DNA of 64,000 nt from Pseudomonas azerbaijanoccidentalis (GCF_019145495.1 NZ_JAHSTU010000007.1:186001-250000), one strand, 5' to 3'; shown: positions 1 to 8,981, counted from the first letter of the stretch. The notes: generated by a model not told the origin, from the letters alone. Translations and numbers: made by a program.

Positions 1-1488
1 GCGACCGGCCTGGGCGATGATCTCGGCTTCCTTTTCGTGGAACTTGGCGTTCAGAACCTTGTGTTCGATGCCTTCCTTCACGAGCAGGCTGGACATGTGC
101 TCGGAGGTTTCGATGGTCGCGGTACCCACCAGAACCGGACGGCCGGCAGCCATGCTTTCCTTGATGTCGGCCACGATCGCGGCGTATTTCTCGTCGGCGG
201 TCAGGAACACCAGGTCGTTGTAGTCCTTACGGGCCAACGGCTTGTTCGGTGGAATGACCATGACCTGCAGGCCATAGATCTGGTGGAACTCGAACGCTTC
301 GGTGTCGGCCGTACCGGTCATGCCGGACAGTTTGTTGTACAGACGGAAGTAGTTCTGGAACGTGGTCGATGCCAGGGTCTGGCTCTCGGCCTGGATGTTC
401 AGGTGTTCCTTGGCTTCGATGGCCTGGTGCAGGCCTTCGGACAAGCGACGGCCCGGCATGGTGCGACCGGTGTGTTCGTCGACCAGTACGACCTGACCGT
501 CCTGCACGATGTATTCAACGTTGCGGTGGAACAGTTTGTGCGCACGCAGCCCGGCGTAAACGTGAGTCAGCAGGCTCAGGTTGTGTGCCGAGTACAGGCT
601 CTCGCCTTCAGCCAGCAGGCCGATGCGGGTCAGCGTTTCTTCGACGAACTGGTGACCGGCTTCGTTGAGTTCGACCTGGCGGGTCTTCTCGTCAACGGTG
701 TAGTGGCCGGCCTTGGTGACTTCGCCTTCTACTTCTTCGACGTGCAATTCCAGCTGCGGGATCAGTTTGTTGATCTCGATGTACAGCTTGGAGCTGTCCT
801 CGGCCTGACCGGAAATGATCAGCGGGGTACGGGCTTCGTCGATGAGGATGGAGTCGACTTCGTCGATCACGGCAAAATTGAGTTCGCGCTGGAATTTTTC
901 TTCCATGCTGAACGCCATGTTGTCGCGCAGGTAATCGAAACCGAATTCGTTGTTGGTGCCGTAGGTGATGTCGGCGGAATAGGCCGCGCGCTTCTCTTCC
1001 GGCGGCTGGAACGGCGTGACAACGCCGACCGTCAGGCCGAGGAATTCATACAGCGGACGCATCCAGTTGGCGTCACGACGGGCCAGGTAATCGTTCACCG
1101 TCACAACGTGCACGCCCTTGCCGGACAGTGCGTTGAGGTAAACGCCCAGTGTTGCCACCAGGGTCTTGCCTTCACCGGTCCGCATTTCGGCGATCTTGCC
1201 TTCATGCAAGGTCATGCCGCCGATCAGCTGAACATCGAAGTGGCGCATACCCATGACGCGCTTACCGGCTTCGCGGGCGACCGCAAAGGCTTCTGGCAGC
1301 AGCTTGTCGAGGGTTTCCCCTTTGGCGATGCGGGCCTTGAACTCGTCTGTCTTGGCACGCAATTGATCGTCCGAAAGGGCCACCATTTGCTCTTCGAAGG
1401 CATTGACGAGTTGCACCGTCTTGAGCATGCGTTTGACTTCACGCTCGTTCTTGCTTCCAAAAAGTTTCTTTAACAAAGGCGCAAACAT
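1..1488 (-). CDS. secA: SecA preprotein translocase ATPase, N-terminal part (partial)
   Basis: Peripheral motor ATPase that drives Sec-dependent export through SecYEG. The reverse strand reads an open frame from ATG at 1488 to the window edge, giving the first 496 residues of a protein that is normally about 900. The protein begins MFAPLLKKLFGSKNEREVKR; the nucleotide-binding loop TGEGKT lies near residues 104-109 and the DEAD-like motif DEVDS near residue 209, followed by the preprotein cross-linking domain. The C-terminal half, including the zinc-binding tail, lies outside the window. The upstream flank (1489-1795) is shared with a divergent DUF721 gene. Identification is secure. Confidence 0.98.
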   Translation of the reverse strand, partial: MFAPLLKKLFGSKNEREVKRMLKTVQLVNAFEEQMVALSDDQLRAKTDEFKARIAKGETLDKLLPEAFAVAREAGKRVMGMRHFDVQLIGGMTLHEGKIAEMRTGEGKTLVATLGVYLNALSGKGVHVVTVNDYLARRDANWMRPLYEFLGLTVGVVTPFQPPEEKRAAYSADITYGTNNEFGFDYLRDNMAFSMEEKFQRELNFAVIDEVDSILIDEARTPLIISGQAEDSSKLYIEINKLIPQLELHVEEVEGEVTKAGHYTVDEKTRQVELNEAGHQFVEETLTRIGLLAEGESLYSAHNLSLLTHVYAGLRAHKLFHRNVEYIVQDGQVVLVDEHTGRTMPGRRLSEGLHQAIEAKEHLNIQAESQTLASTTFQNYFRLYNKLSGMTGTADTEAFEFHQIYGLQVMVIPPNKPLARKDYNDLVFLTADEKYAAIVADIKESMAAGRPVLVGTATIETSEHMSSLLVKEGIEHKVLNAKFHEKEAEIIAQAGR

Positions 1489-1795
1489 ATCGGCAGGATC
1501 TTCCACACTAAAGGGATGGAGGGCGGCCCCGTGAGTCGCCCGTGCAGCCCTTATGGCCGCATGCGAACGAGTATTCTACCCGGAAACGGTGTTGAGGAAA
1601 GTGGCGATATTCCACGATGCTGGCACTGCGCTTTGACGGGGCTCACTTAAAATAAGGGCGTTTTGCTCAACTTCAACCCGTTCAGGCAAGAAGTTAGTTG
1701 TTGATTTAATGGGTAAAGCATCCACAAAAGCAATGGGCGAGTGCATTCGGTGCTTTCTGCTACCATGGCGGCTCTGTTACTTCAGGTGTCTGATC
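1489..1795. other. Divergent intergenic region between secA and the DUF721 gene
   Basis: About 300 bases with no convincing coding frame. It must hold the promoters of secA (leftward) and the DUF721 gene (rightward). An A/T-rich patch (around 1648-1664 and 1690-1710) is the most promoter-like part. I see no clear regulatory palindrome and could not fix -35/-10 boxes with confidence. Confidence 0.5.
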
Positions 1796-2251
1796 ATGGC
1801 ATTTCGCCCTCTTACGGCCAGAGCACCCGCCGTTCTCCTTCGCGAAGCCAAGCCGCTCAAAGCCATTCTCGGCCACGCTCAACGCCTGGGTCATCTGCAA
1901 CGCCTGCTGGAAAGCCAACTGCAACCCGCCGCTCGTGAGCATTGCCATGTGGCGTCCTGGCGCGAAGGCAGTTTGCTGCTGATTGTTACGGATGGCCATT
2001 GGGCCACTCGCCTGCGCTACCAGCAAAAACGCCTGCAACGGCAACTGCAGATGTTCGACGAATTCGCCAGCCTCACGCGCATTCTGTTCAAGGTTCAGCC
2101 GCCGACCGTTCAGCAAGGTGCGGCCGGGCATACCATGGATTTGTCGAATGACGCGGCAGCGACCATTCAGGCGACGGCCGACGGGATCAGTGATCCGAAC
2201 CTGCGGGCGGCGCTGGAGCGATTGGCGGCGCACGCCAAGACCAAGAACTAG
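1796..2251 (+). CDS. dciA: DUF721 protein, DciA-type helicase-loader candidate
   Basis: A 151-residue basic protein beginning MAFRPLTARAPAVLL. The N-terminal half has the DUF721 pattern: a short helix, then a hydrophobic strand-rich stretch (SLLLIVTDGHWATRLRY, about residues 61-77) and a basic helix ending near residue 100. In bacteria lacking DnaC/DnaI this family (DciA) loads or activates the replicative helicase DnaB. The frame stays open upstream to 1709, but ATG 1796 matches the usual family N-terminus. It is divergent from secA, a common Pseudomonas neighbour. Family call is firm; the DciA role is from family knowledge. Confidence 0.85.
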   Translation: MAFRPLTARAPAVLLREAKPLKAILGHAQRLGHLQRLLESQLQPAAREHCHVASWREGSLLLIVTDGHWATRLRYQQKRLQRQLQMFDEFASLTRILFKVQPPTVQQGAAGHTMDLSNDAAATIQATADGISDPNLRAALERLAAHAKTKN

Positions 2252-2257
2252 AAACAA

Positions 2258-2352
2258 GATCAAAAGATCAAAAGATCAAAAGATCGCAGCCTGCGGCAGC
2301 TCCTACGTGGAAATGCGATTCCCTGTAGGCGCTGCCGCAGGCTGCGATCTTT
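2258..2352. repeat. GATCAAAA triplet plus REP inverted pair (REPIN)
   Basis: Three tandem copies of GATCAAAA (2258-2281) lead into a REP hairpin pair. The left arm is AGATCGCAGCCTGCGGCAGC and the right arm is its near-perfect inverse ending in GCGATCTTT, separated by about 20 bases. It fills the gap between two convergent genes and may act as a bidirectional transcript end. Confidence 0.85.
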
Positions 2353-2356
2353 GCTT

Positions 2357-3838
2357 TTAACGACGCTTGTTGCCACCTAATAAAGAACCCATCAATCCGC
2401 GCACCAATTGTCGACCTATCTGATTCGCCGCCTGTTGCATCGCCGACTTCAGCGCCTTCCCTGCCGCTGTGCCGAGAAACTCTCCAGCCTGTTCGGTGAA
2501 ACTCGGCTCTGCCGGTTTGCCAGGTGCGGCTTCGGGTTCTGGCGCCAAACCCTTGCGCCCCATCAGCACTTCATAAGCCGACTCGCGATCAATCGGTTTG
2601 TCGTAACGCCCCTTACACGGCGAACCGGCGATCAGCAGCGTTCGTTCGGCCTCGCTCAACGGTCCGATCCGCGACTGTGGCGGCGCCACCAGCACGCGCT
2701 GGACCATTTCCGGCGTGCCCTTTTCCTGCAACGTGCCGACCAGCGCCTCACCAATTCCCAACTCAGTCAGCACCGACAACGCGTCGAACGCCGGGTTGGG
2801 CCGGAAACCGTCGGCCACCGCCCGCAGGGATTTCTGCTCCTTGGCGGTGAACGCGCGCAAGCCGTGCTGGACGCGCAAGCCAAGCTGCGCCAGCACATCG
2901 TCCGGCAGGTCGCCCGGCGATTGGGTCACGAAGTACACGCCGACGCCTTTCGAGCGAATCAGCCGCACCACTTGTTCCAGGCGATCCTGCAACGCCTTGG
3001 GCGTGCCGGCGAACAACAAATGCGCTTCGTCAAAAAATAGCGCCAGCAGCGGTTTGTCCGAATCGCCGCGCTCCGGCAATTGTTCGAACAGCTCGGCCAG
3101 CAGCCACAACAGGAACGTCGCATAAACCTTCGGCGCTTCATGCACCAGCCGACTGGCGTCCAGTAAATGAATGCGCCCACGGCCATCGACCGTCGGCTGC
3201 AAAATGTCTTCAAGCTGCAACGCCGGCTCACCGAACAGTGCCTCGGCGCCCTGCTGTTCGAGCGTCGCCAGACGCCGCAATAGCGCCTGGCTGGAACCGG
3301 TGGTCATCAGCGCCGCATCATCACCGAGCAGTTCCGGGTGGTCCTTGAGGTGATTGAGCAGTGCCTTCAAGTCTTTGAGGTCCAGCAACAGCAAGCCTTC
3401 ACGGTCCGCGACCTTGAACGCCGCGTAGAGCGCCGATTGCTGGCTGTCTGTCAGCTCCAACAGGCTGCCCAACAGCAACGGCCCCATTTCGCTCAAGGTT
3501 GTGCGTAATGGATGACCGGTCTGACCGTGAATGTCCCACAAGGTCACCGGATAAGCCTGAGGCTTGTGGTTAAGCCAGGACATCCCGGCGATTCGCTCGG
3601 CAATCTTGCCTTGAGGATTGCCGGCAGCCCCCAGACCACAAAGATCGCCCTTGATATCCGCGGCAAACACCGCGACACCGGCATCGCTGAAGGCTTCGGC
3701 CATGCGTTGCAAGGTGACGGTCTTGCCGGTACCGGTAGCGCCTGCGATCAAACCGTGACGGTTCGCCAGGCGCATGGCCTGAGCGATCGGCTGCCCGGCG
3801 AGATCAGCGCCGATAACGAGTTGCAATGAATCGTGCAT
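2357..3838 (-). CDS. HerA-like DUF853 (YjgR-type) P-loop ATPase
   Basis: A 493-residue cytoplasmic ATPase of the HerA/FtsK superfamily, DUF853 branch (E. coli YjgR). The Walker A loop GATGTGKT lies at residues 33-40, a Walker B-like LALFFDEAHLLF near residue 270, and an arginine-rich C-terminal segment RSKGVGVYFVTQSP follows. The C-terminal tail is rich in Ala/Gln and Gly. ATG 3838 is preferred over the upstream in-frame start because AGGTGG lies six bases before it. Cellular function of the family is not well defined; related proteins act in DNA processing or as motor ATPases. It is convergent with the DUF721 gene across a REPIN. Confidence 0.88.
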   Translation of the reverse strand: MHDSLQLVIGADLAGQPIAQAMRLANRHGLIAGATGTGKTVTLQRMAEAFSDAGVAVFAADIKGDLCGLGAAGNPQGKIAERIAGMSWLNHKPQAYPVTLWDIHGQTGHPLRTTLSEMGPLLLGSLLELTDSQQSALYAAFKVADREGLLLLDLKDLKALLNHLKDHPELLGDDAALMTTGSSQALLRRLATLEQQGAEALFGEPALQLEDILQPTVDGRGRIHLLDASRLVHEAPKVYATFLLWLLAELFEQLPERGDSDKPLLALFFDEAHLLFAGTPKALQDRLEQVVRLIRSKGVGVYFVTQSPGDLPDDVLAQLGLRVQHGLRAFTAKEQKSLRAVADGFRPNPAFDALSVLTELGIGEALVGTLQEKGTPEMVQRVLVAPPQSRIGPLSEAERTLLIAGSPCKGRYDKPIDRESAYEVLMGRKGLAPEPEAAPGKPAEPSFTEQAGEFLGTAAGKALKSAMQQAANQIGRQLVRGLMGSLLGGNKRR

Positions 3839-4006
3839 TTTGCCACCTATGGTTAAGCTTTCATCAATCACGGCCGATAGGAAAAGCGAGTGTTGGTAAT
3901 CCGCTAGGGCGAGGACGGAATTATCACCATGGGTTCAACCGCGCCCCGATGCATGCATTTATAAAAGCATGCCATGGGCATTAAGACCTTATCGGAACTC
4001 CAAGCC

Positions 4007-5896
4007 ATGAATAAAAATTTGCGCTTTAGCCATAAGATCCTGCTCGCTGCCGCCCTTATCGTCACTCTCACCTTCGCCTCATTCACGTTGTACAACGACT
4101 ATATGCAACGCGGTGCCATCCGCAAGGATCTGGATAACTACCTGCAAGAAATGGGTAGCGTGACTGCCAACAACATCCAGACTTGGCTGAACGGTCGTAG
4201 CCTGCTGATCGAAAACCTGACCCAAAACATCGCGCTGAACACGGATATGGGCAACATCACCCAACTGCTCGAGCAGAATGTGATGGCTACGGCCTTTGTG
4301 GCGGCATTTCTCGGTAGCAGCGAGGGCAATTTTATCATCCGCCCGGACGCCAACATGCCAGCGGACTTCGATCCCCGCATGCGCGATTGGTACAAGAGCG
4401 CCCAACGCACCAACGCCCCGGTACTGACCGAACCCTATGTCGATGTCGGCACCGGCAAACTGGTGGTTTCCATCGTCCAGAATGTGTTCGAAGAGGGTCT
4501 ACACATCGGCGCAGTCGGTGGAGACCTGAGTCTGCAAATGATCACCGACACCCTCAACGAGCTGGACTTTGGGGGAATGGGTTATGCCTTCCTCGTCAGC
4601 GCCGATGGCAAGATTCTGGTGCACCCGGATACAACGCTGGCAATGAAATCGCTGGCCGAGGCTTACCCGAAGGAGACGCCGTTCATCAGCAGCGACTTCA
4701 GTGAAGTCAATGTCGATGGCAAAACCCACATCGTCACATTTACCCCGATCAAGGGGCTTTCTTCAGTCAATTGGTACATCGGGCTGTCGGTGGATAAAGA
4801 CAAAGCCTTCTCGATGCTCAGTCAATTCCGTTATTCGGCGATCATTGCGACGGTCATCGCCGTGGCCATTATCATCGCCCTGCTGGGTGTGCTGATTCGC
4901 GTCCTCATCCAGCCGCTGCACATCATGACTCGTGCGATGGAAGGTATCGCCGACGGTGAGGGCGACCTGACCAAACGCCTGACCATCCAGAACCGTGACG
5001 AGTTCGGCATGCTCGGCACCGCGTTCAACCGTTTCGTAGAACGCATTCATGGGTCGATCCGTGAAGTGTCCTCGGCCACTGAACAGGTCAACGAAGTCGC
5101 CTTGCGTGTGGTAACGGCTTCCAACTCGTCGATACACAACTCAGACCAGCAAGCCTCGCGCACCAGCAGCGTGGCCGCCGCGATCAACCAGCTCGCCGCC
5201 GCCGCTCAGGAAATCGCCCGCAACGCCGCCCAAGCGTCGAACCAGGCCAGTGACGCCCGCAGCCTGGCCGAAGATGGCCAGCAAGTGGTGGATCGCAGCA
5301 TTGTCGCGATGAATCAGCTGTCGAGCATGCTCAGCGCGTCGAGCCGCAACATCGAGTCGCTGAACAGCAAGACCGTGAACATCGGGCAGATTCTCGAAGT
5401 GATCACCAGCATTTCCCAGCAGACCAATTTGCTGGCGCTCAATGCCGCCATCGAAGCGGCGCGGGCCGGCGAAGCCGGACGCGGGTTTGCGGTGGTGGCC
5501 GATGAAGTGCGCAATCTCGCGCACCGCACCCAGGAGTCGGCGCAACAGGTGCAGACCATGATCGAGGAGCTGCAAGTCGGTGCCCGCGAATCGGTCAGCA
5601 CCATGAGCGACAGCCAGCGCCACAGCCAGGACAGCGTCGACATCGCCAACCTGGCGGGCGAGCGCCTGTGCAGCGTGACCCAGCGCATCGGTGAAATCGA
5701 CAGCATGAACCAGTCGGTGGCGACCGCTACCGAGGAACAGACGGCGGTGGTTAAGTCGATCAACGTCGACATCACCGAAATCAATACGCTGAACCAGGAA
5801 GGCGTGGAAAACCTGCAATCGACGTTGCGGGCGTGTTCGGATCTGGAGCAGCAGGCGTCGCGCCTTAAACAGTTGGTGGGTAGTTTCAGGATCTAA
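4007..5896 (+). CDS. Methyl-accepting chemotaxis protein, dCache amino-acid type (PctA/PctB-like)
   Basis: A 629-residue chemoreceptor. One membrane helix (about 10-30), a periplasmic double-Cache domain, a second helix (about 275-300), a HAMP domain, then the long cytoplasmic coiled coil with the signalling hairpin EAARAGEAGRGFAVVADEVR. The ligand domain contains RMRDWYK, a following EPYVDVGTG and GAVGGDLSL, which fits the amino-acid-binding dCache motif (R..W...Y.D...D). This agrees with the PctA/PctB/PctC receptors that sit at this locus in P. aeruginosa. ATG 4007 has GGAAC upstream; an in-frame ATG at 3974 is possible. The C-terminus lacks a CheR-binding pentapeptide. Confidence 0.92.
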   Translation: MNKNLRFSHKILLAAALIVTLTFASFTLYNDYMQRGAIRKDLDNYLQEMGSVTANNIQTWLNGRSLLIENLTQNIALNTDMGNITQLLEQNVMATAFVAAFLGSSEGNFIIRPDANMPADFDPRMRDWYKSAQRTNAPVLTEPYVDVGTGKLVVSIVQNVFEEGLHIGAVGGDLSLQMITDTLNELDFGGMGYAFLVSADGKILVHPDTTLAMKSLAEAYPKETPFISSDFSEVNVDGKTHIVTFTPIKGLSSVNWYIGLSVDKDKAFSMLSQFRYSAIIATVIAVAIIIALLGVLIRVLIQPLHIMTRAMEGIADGEGDLTKRLTIQNRDEFGMLGTAFNRFVERIHGSIREVSSATEQVNEVALRVVTASNSSIHNSDQQASRTSSVAAAINQLAAAAQEIARNAAQASNQASDARSLAEDGQQVVDRSIVAMNQLSSMLSASSRNIESLNSKTVNIGQILEVITSISQQTNLLALNAAIEAARAGEAGRGFAVVADEVRNLAHRTQESAQQVQTMIEELQVGARESVSTMSDSQRHSQDSVDIANLAGERLCSVTQRIGEIDSMNQSVATATEEQTAVVKSINVDITEINTLNQEGVENLQSTLRACSDLEQQASRLKQLVGSFRI

Positions 5897-5913
5897 GGTG
5901 CTGCCACTGGCAC

Positions 5914-5990
5914 AATCGCTAGCAGGCTAGCTCCCACAGGGGATTTGTGAACGCCACAGATCAAATGTGGGAGCCAGCCTGCTGGCGATG
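5914..5990. repeat. REPIN, CGCTAGCAGGCT family
   Basis: Inverted pair: ATCGCTAGCAGGCTAGCTCC followed about 25 bases later by GGGAGCCAGCCTGCTGGCGA. This is a second REP family, distinct from the GATCGCAGCC family elsewhere in the window. It lies just after the chemoreceptor stop codon. Confidence 0.85.
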
Positions 5991-6107
5991 GCGATCTGAC
6001 CAACACCACCAAACCTCCACTGATAGCGCACCCTCCAAACCCCAACCGAACATCTATTCTTCATTAAGGTCAACCAAGGAGAGCAACGGACCGGAGGAAT
6101 GTTCATC

Positions 6108-7220
6108 GTGCATATCGCTGACATAACCATGTTCTACGCCCCTGCCAGCGGTGGCGTGCGCACTTATCTGGATGCCAAACATCATCGCCTGTGCACCAGG
6201 CCCGGTACTCGCCACAGTTTGCTGATCCCCGGGGCGGTTTTCAGTGAACAGAATGGCGTCTATACCGTTCCGGCTCCCGCCCTGCCCTTCGGCAAGGGCT
6301 ATCGATTCCCGCTGCGTCTGGCCCCTTGGCGCAACGTCCTGCACGACCTGCAACCCGAACTGATCGAGGTCGGCGATCCTTACCTCACGGCGTGGGCAGC
6401 CCTGGACGCACGGCGGCAACTGGATGTGCCGGTGATCGGTTTTTATCACTCGGACCTGCCGCTGCTGGCGAGCAACCGCATGGGCAACTGGGTGACCACC
6501 AACGTCGAAGCCTATGTCAGCAAGCTCTATGGCAACTTCGACCGGGTTCTGGCGCCCAGCCAGGTCATGGCAGACAAGCTGACCGGCCTTGGGGTGAAGA
6601 ACGTGTTCGTCCAGCCTTTGGGCGTCGACTTGCACACCTTCCATCCCGACGCCGGTGACCCGGGCCTGCGGGCCGAACTGGGTCTGGACGAAAACACCCA
6701 CCTGCTGATTTTTGCCGGGCGTGGTTCCAAGGAAAAAAACCTGCCGGTACTGCTGCAGTGCATGAAACGCCTGGGGCGGCGTTATCACTTGCTGTTGGTC
6801 GGTTCGTCGATGCCCACTTCGGTGCCAGGTAATGTCACTGTGATCGATGAGTTCTGCCCCGCCACGCAAGTCGCACGCCTGATGGCCAGCGCCGACGCGT
6901 TGCTGCATGCCGGTGACCAGGAGACCTTCGGCCTGGTGATCCTCGAAGCCATGGCCAGCGGCATTCCGGTGGTGGCGGTGGCGGCTGGCGCCTTTCAGGA
7001 AATCGTCACTGAACAATGCGGCCTGCTGTGTGCACCGAACGATCCGCAAGCGATGGCCAACGCCGTTCGCGACCTGTTCGCGCAAGGCAGCGCGGCTCTC
7101 GGCCGGCAGGCGCGACGGCATGCCGAGCAGCACTACGCCTGGGATACGGTGGTCAACAGCTTGCTCGGCCACTATCACGCCGTACTCGGCAGCCAATGGC
7201 CGCGAGTGGCCAATGGCTGA
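6108..7220 (+). CDS. Glycosyltransferase family 4
   Basis: A GT-B fold retaining glycosyltransferase of about 370 residues. The N-terminal acceptor loop ASGGVRTYLDAK is near residue 12, and the nucleotide-sugar EX7E motif is in HAGDQETFGLVILEA near residue 265. A GGAGG Shine-Dalgarno at 6093-6097 is only one base from ATG 6099 but ten bases from GTG 6108, so GTG 6108 (protein MHIADITMFY) is my preferred start. The stop overlaps the next gene by 8 bases, and that gene overlaps the third by 4, so the three are translated together. The acceptor is unknown; the context suggests a lipid-linked sugar. Confidence 0.88.
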   Translation: MHIADITMFYAPASGGVRTYLDAKHHRLCTRPGTRHSLLIPGAVFSEQNGVYTVPAPALPFGKGYRFPLRLAPWRNVLHDLQPELIEVGDPYLTAWAALDARRQLDVPVIGFYHSDLPLLASNRMGNWVTTNVEAYVSKLYGNFDRVLAPSQVMADKLTGLGVKNVFVQPLGVDLHTFHPDAGDPGLRAELGLDENTHLLIFAGRGSKEKNLPVLLQCMKRLGRRYHLLLVGSSMPTSVPGNVTVIDEFCPATQVARLMASADALLHAGDQETFGLVILEAMASGIPVVAVAAGAFQEIVTEQCGLLCAPNDPQAMANAVRDLFAQGSAALGRQARRHAEQHYAWDTVVNSLLGHYHAVLGSQWPRVANG

Positions 7221-7989
7221 GCCCATGAGCACGCCCAGCCTGTTACTGGTGCTGCACGATGTCGCACCGCAAACCTGGGCCGATTACCAGCCTTTTGTCG
7301 AAGCCGTGGATGCGCTTGGCAACGTCCCCATCACTTGGCTAGTGGTGCCGGACTTCCACAAACGCAACCACTTGGAAGCCCATCCGGATTTTCGCCAACA
7401 GCTTTGCCAGCGACTCGAGCGTGGCGATGAACTGGCATTGCACGGCTTTTTTCATTGCGATGACGGATCGCCGGCGAATAATCCGCGGGACTGGTTCATG
7501 CGCCGGATCTACACCCACGAAGGGGAGTTTTACAGCCTGTCCCGGGAGGCTGCCCTCGCCCGTCTGCACGAAGGTATTGCCATGTTTGAGCGTTACCACT
7601 GGCCGCTGCATGGCTTTGTCGCACCAGCCTGGTTGATGAGTGAAGGCACACGACAGGCGTTACGCCAATTGCCCTTGAGCTACACCAGCGACCCACAACA
7701 CCTTTACCGGCTACCGGACTTCAGCGCAGTCGACGCGCCCGGGCTGGTCTGGAGTGCGCGCAGCGCTTGGCGTCGCGGTGTATCCAGATTCGTCAGCGAT
7801 CAGCGCGAACAACGCTGGCGCCAGGCACCTGTGATTCGGTTGGGCCTGCACCCGGTGGACATGCGCCATGAGTTCTCGCGGACCTACTGGCTGCAAACAC
7901 TCAAGCGCTTGCTTGAACACGGGCGAACGCCGATGACCAAGGCAGCATGGCTGGCCCTGCTACGTCAGGACGCGGAGCGCGCCGCATGA
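7213..7989 (+). CDS. DUF2334 polysaccharide-deacetylase-like protein
   Basis: A 258-residue protein of the DUF2334 branch of the NodB/polysaccharide deacetylase superfamily. The metal-site-like LVLHDVAP (about residue 15) and LALHGFFHCDD (about residue 74) supply the Asp and His pairs expected for the fold, and HGFVAPAW near residue 133 supplies a third motif. No signal peptide is visible, so it probably acts in the cytoplasm. The start at 7213 overlaps the end of the glycosyltransferase gene; ATG 7225 is an alternative. A deacetylase of the sugar made by its neighbour is a reasonable inference. Confidence 0.83.
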   Translation: MAEPMSTPSLLLVLHDVAPQTWADYQPFVEAVDALGNVPITWLVVPDFHKRNHLEAHPDFRQQLCQRLERGDELALHGFFHCDDGSPANNPRDWFMRRIYTHEGEFYSLSREAALARLHEGIAMFERYHWPLHGFVAPAWLMSEGTRQALRQLPLSYTSDPQHLYRLPDFSAVDAPGLVWSARSAWRRGVSRFVSDQREQRWRQAPVIRLGLHPVDMRHEFSRTYWLQTLKRLLEHGRTPMTKAAWLALLRQDAERAA

Positions 7990-8981
7990 GTCGCGGGATC
8001 TTGTTGGCGATCGGCCTGCTCGCGGCGGTGCTGATTCCCTGGTTGTTGGGCGGCAGCGAAACCTGGTCGCGATTGAGCGGTTTTCCGCTGAGTGCATTGT
8101 TGGTCATGCTCGGCATGATCATGTTGTGCTGGCTGTTGAATACCCTGCGTTTGCGCCTGTTACTGGGGGATCAGCGCCACAAGGTCAGCCCCGTGAAAAG
8201 CCTCGGCGTGGTCATGGCCGCCGAATTTGCCTACTGCGCCACGCCCGGCGGCAGCGGCGGGCCGCTGACCATCATGGCCCTGCTCGGGCGCAACGGCGTG
8301 CGTCCGGCCAGAAGCAGCGCCGTGTTCGCCATGGACCAGTTGAGTGATTTGTTGTTTTTTCTCTGTGCGCTGATCGGGATTCTGATTTATGCGCTGTTTC
8401 AGCACCTGAGCCAGCGCATGGAGTGGTTGTTGATCGTCAGTGCTGTCTCGATGTTTGGCGGTTTGATCAGTTGCGTGCTGGTGGCTCGGTATCACCGCCT
8501 GCTGATACGTCTGAGCGGCCGAATGCTGGCCCGTCTCAATGTCCAGACCACTACCCGGATGCGCTGGGCGCGAAAACTCCTGCATTTTCTGGCGGCGTTT
8601 ACCGACACGCTGAAGCTGCCCTTTCAGACGTTGATCACAGTGTTTGGTTTGACCTGCCTGCATTGGATCTTGCGCTACAGCGTGTTGTATTTAGCGCTGC
8701 GCGGACTGGGCGCTGACTTGCAATGGGCCTGGAGTTTCCTGATCCAGATGCTCTCGCTGAGTGCGGGGCAATTCAGTCTGTTACCGGGCGGGGCCGGAGC
8801 GGCAGAGCTGACGTCAGCGGCGCTGTTGGCGCCCATGGTGGGGAAATCCACGGCGGCGGCCGCGATTCTGATCTGGCGGGCAGTGACTTATTACTTTTAC
8901 TTGCTGGTCGGCGGGCCGGTGTTTTTGCTGATGCTTGGACGACCGCTGCTCAAGAAGCTGATGAAATTGAAACAGGCATAA
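7986..8981 (+). CDS. UPF0104/LPG-synthase-type membrane protein (flippase-like)
   Basis: A 331-residue integral membrane protein with about eight hydrophobic segments, resembling the transmembrane flippase half of MprF/lysylphosphatidylglycerol synthase without the catalytic C-terminal domain. The conserved TPGGSGGPLTIMAL near residue 85 and LPGGAGAAELTSAALL near residue 265 are typical of this family. Its ATG overlaps the preceding TGA (ATGA), so it is translationally coupled to the deacetylase-like gene. Moving a glycolipid or modified lipid across the inner membrane is the likely role, by inference from family and context. Confidence 0.85.
   Translation: MSRGILLAIGLLAAVLIPWLLGGSETWSRLSGFPLSALLVMLGMIMLCWLLNTLRLRLLLGDQRHKVSPVKSLGVVMAAEFAYCATPGGSGGPLTIMALLGRNGVRPARSSAVFAMDQLSDLLFFLCALIGILIYALFQHLSQRMEWLLIVSAVSMFGGLISCVLVARYHRLLIRLSGRMLARLNVQTTTRMRWARKLLHFLAAFTDTLKLPFQTLITVFGLTCLHWILRYSVLYLALRGLGADLQWAWSFLIQMLSLSAGQFSLLPGGAGAAELTSAALLAPMVGKSTAAAAILIWRAVTYYFYLLVGGPVFLLMLGRPLLKKLMKLKQA

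Noticed and set aside
37..1473. Long antisense open frame over secA (478 codons)
   Set aside because: It is the mirror of SecA coding in a high-GC genome; the reverse strand gives an unmistakable SecA.
6108..8981. The glycosyltransferase cassette as an O-antigen or capsule cluster
   Set aside because: Only three genes, no Wzx/Wzy, ligase or sugar-nucleotide genes nearby.
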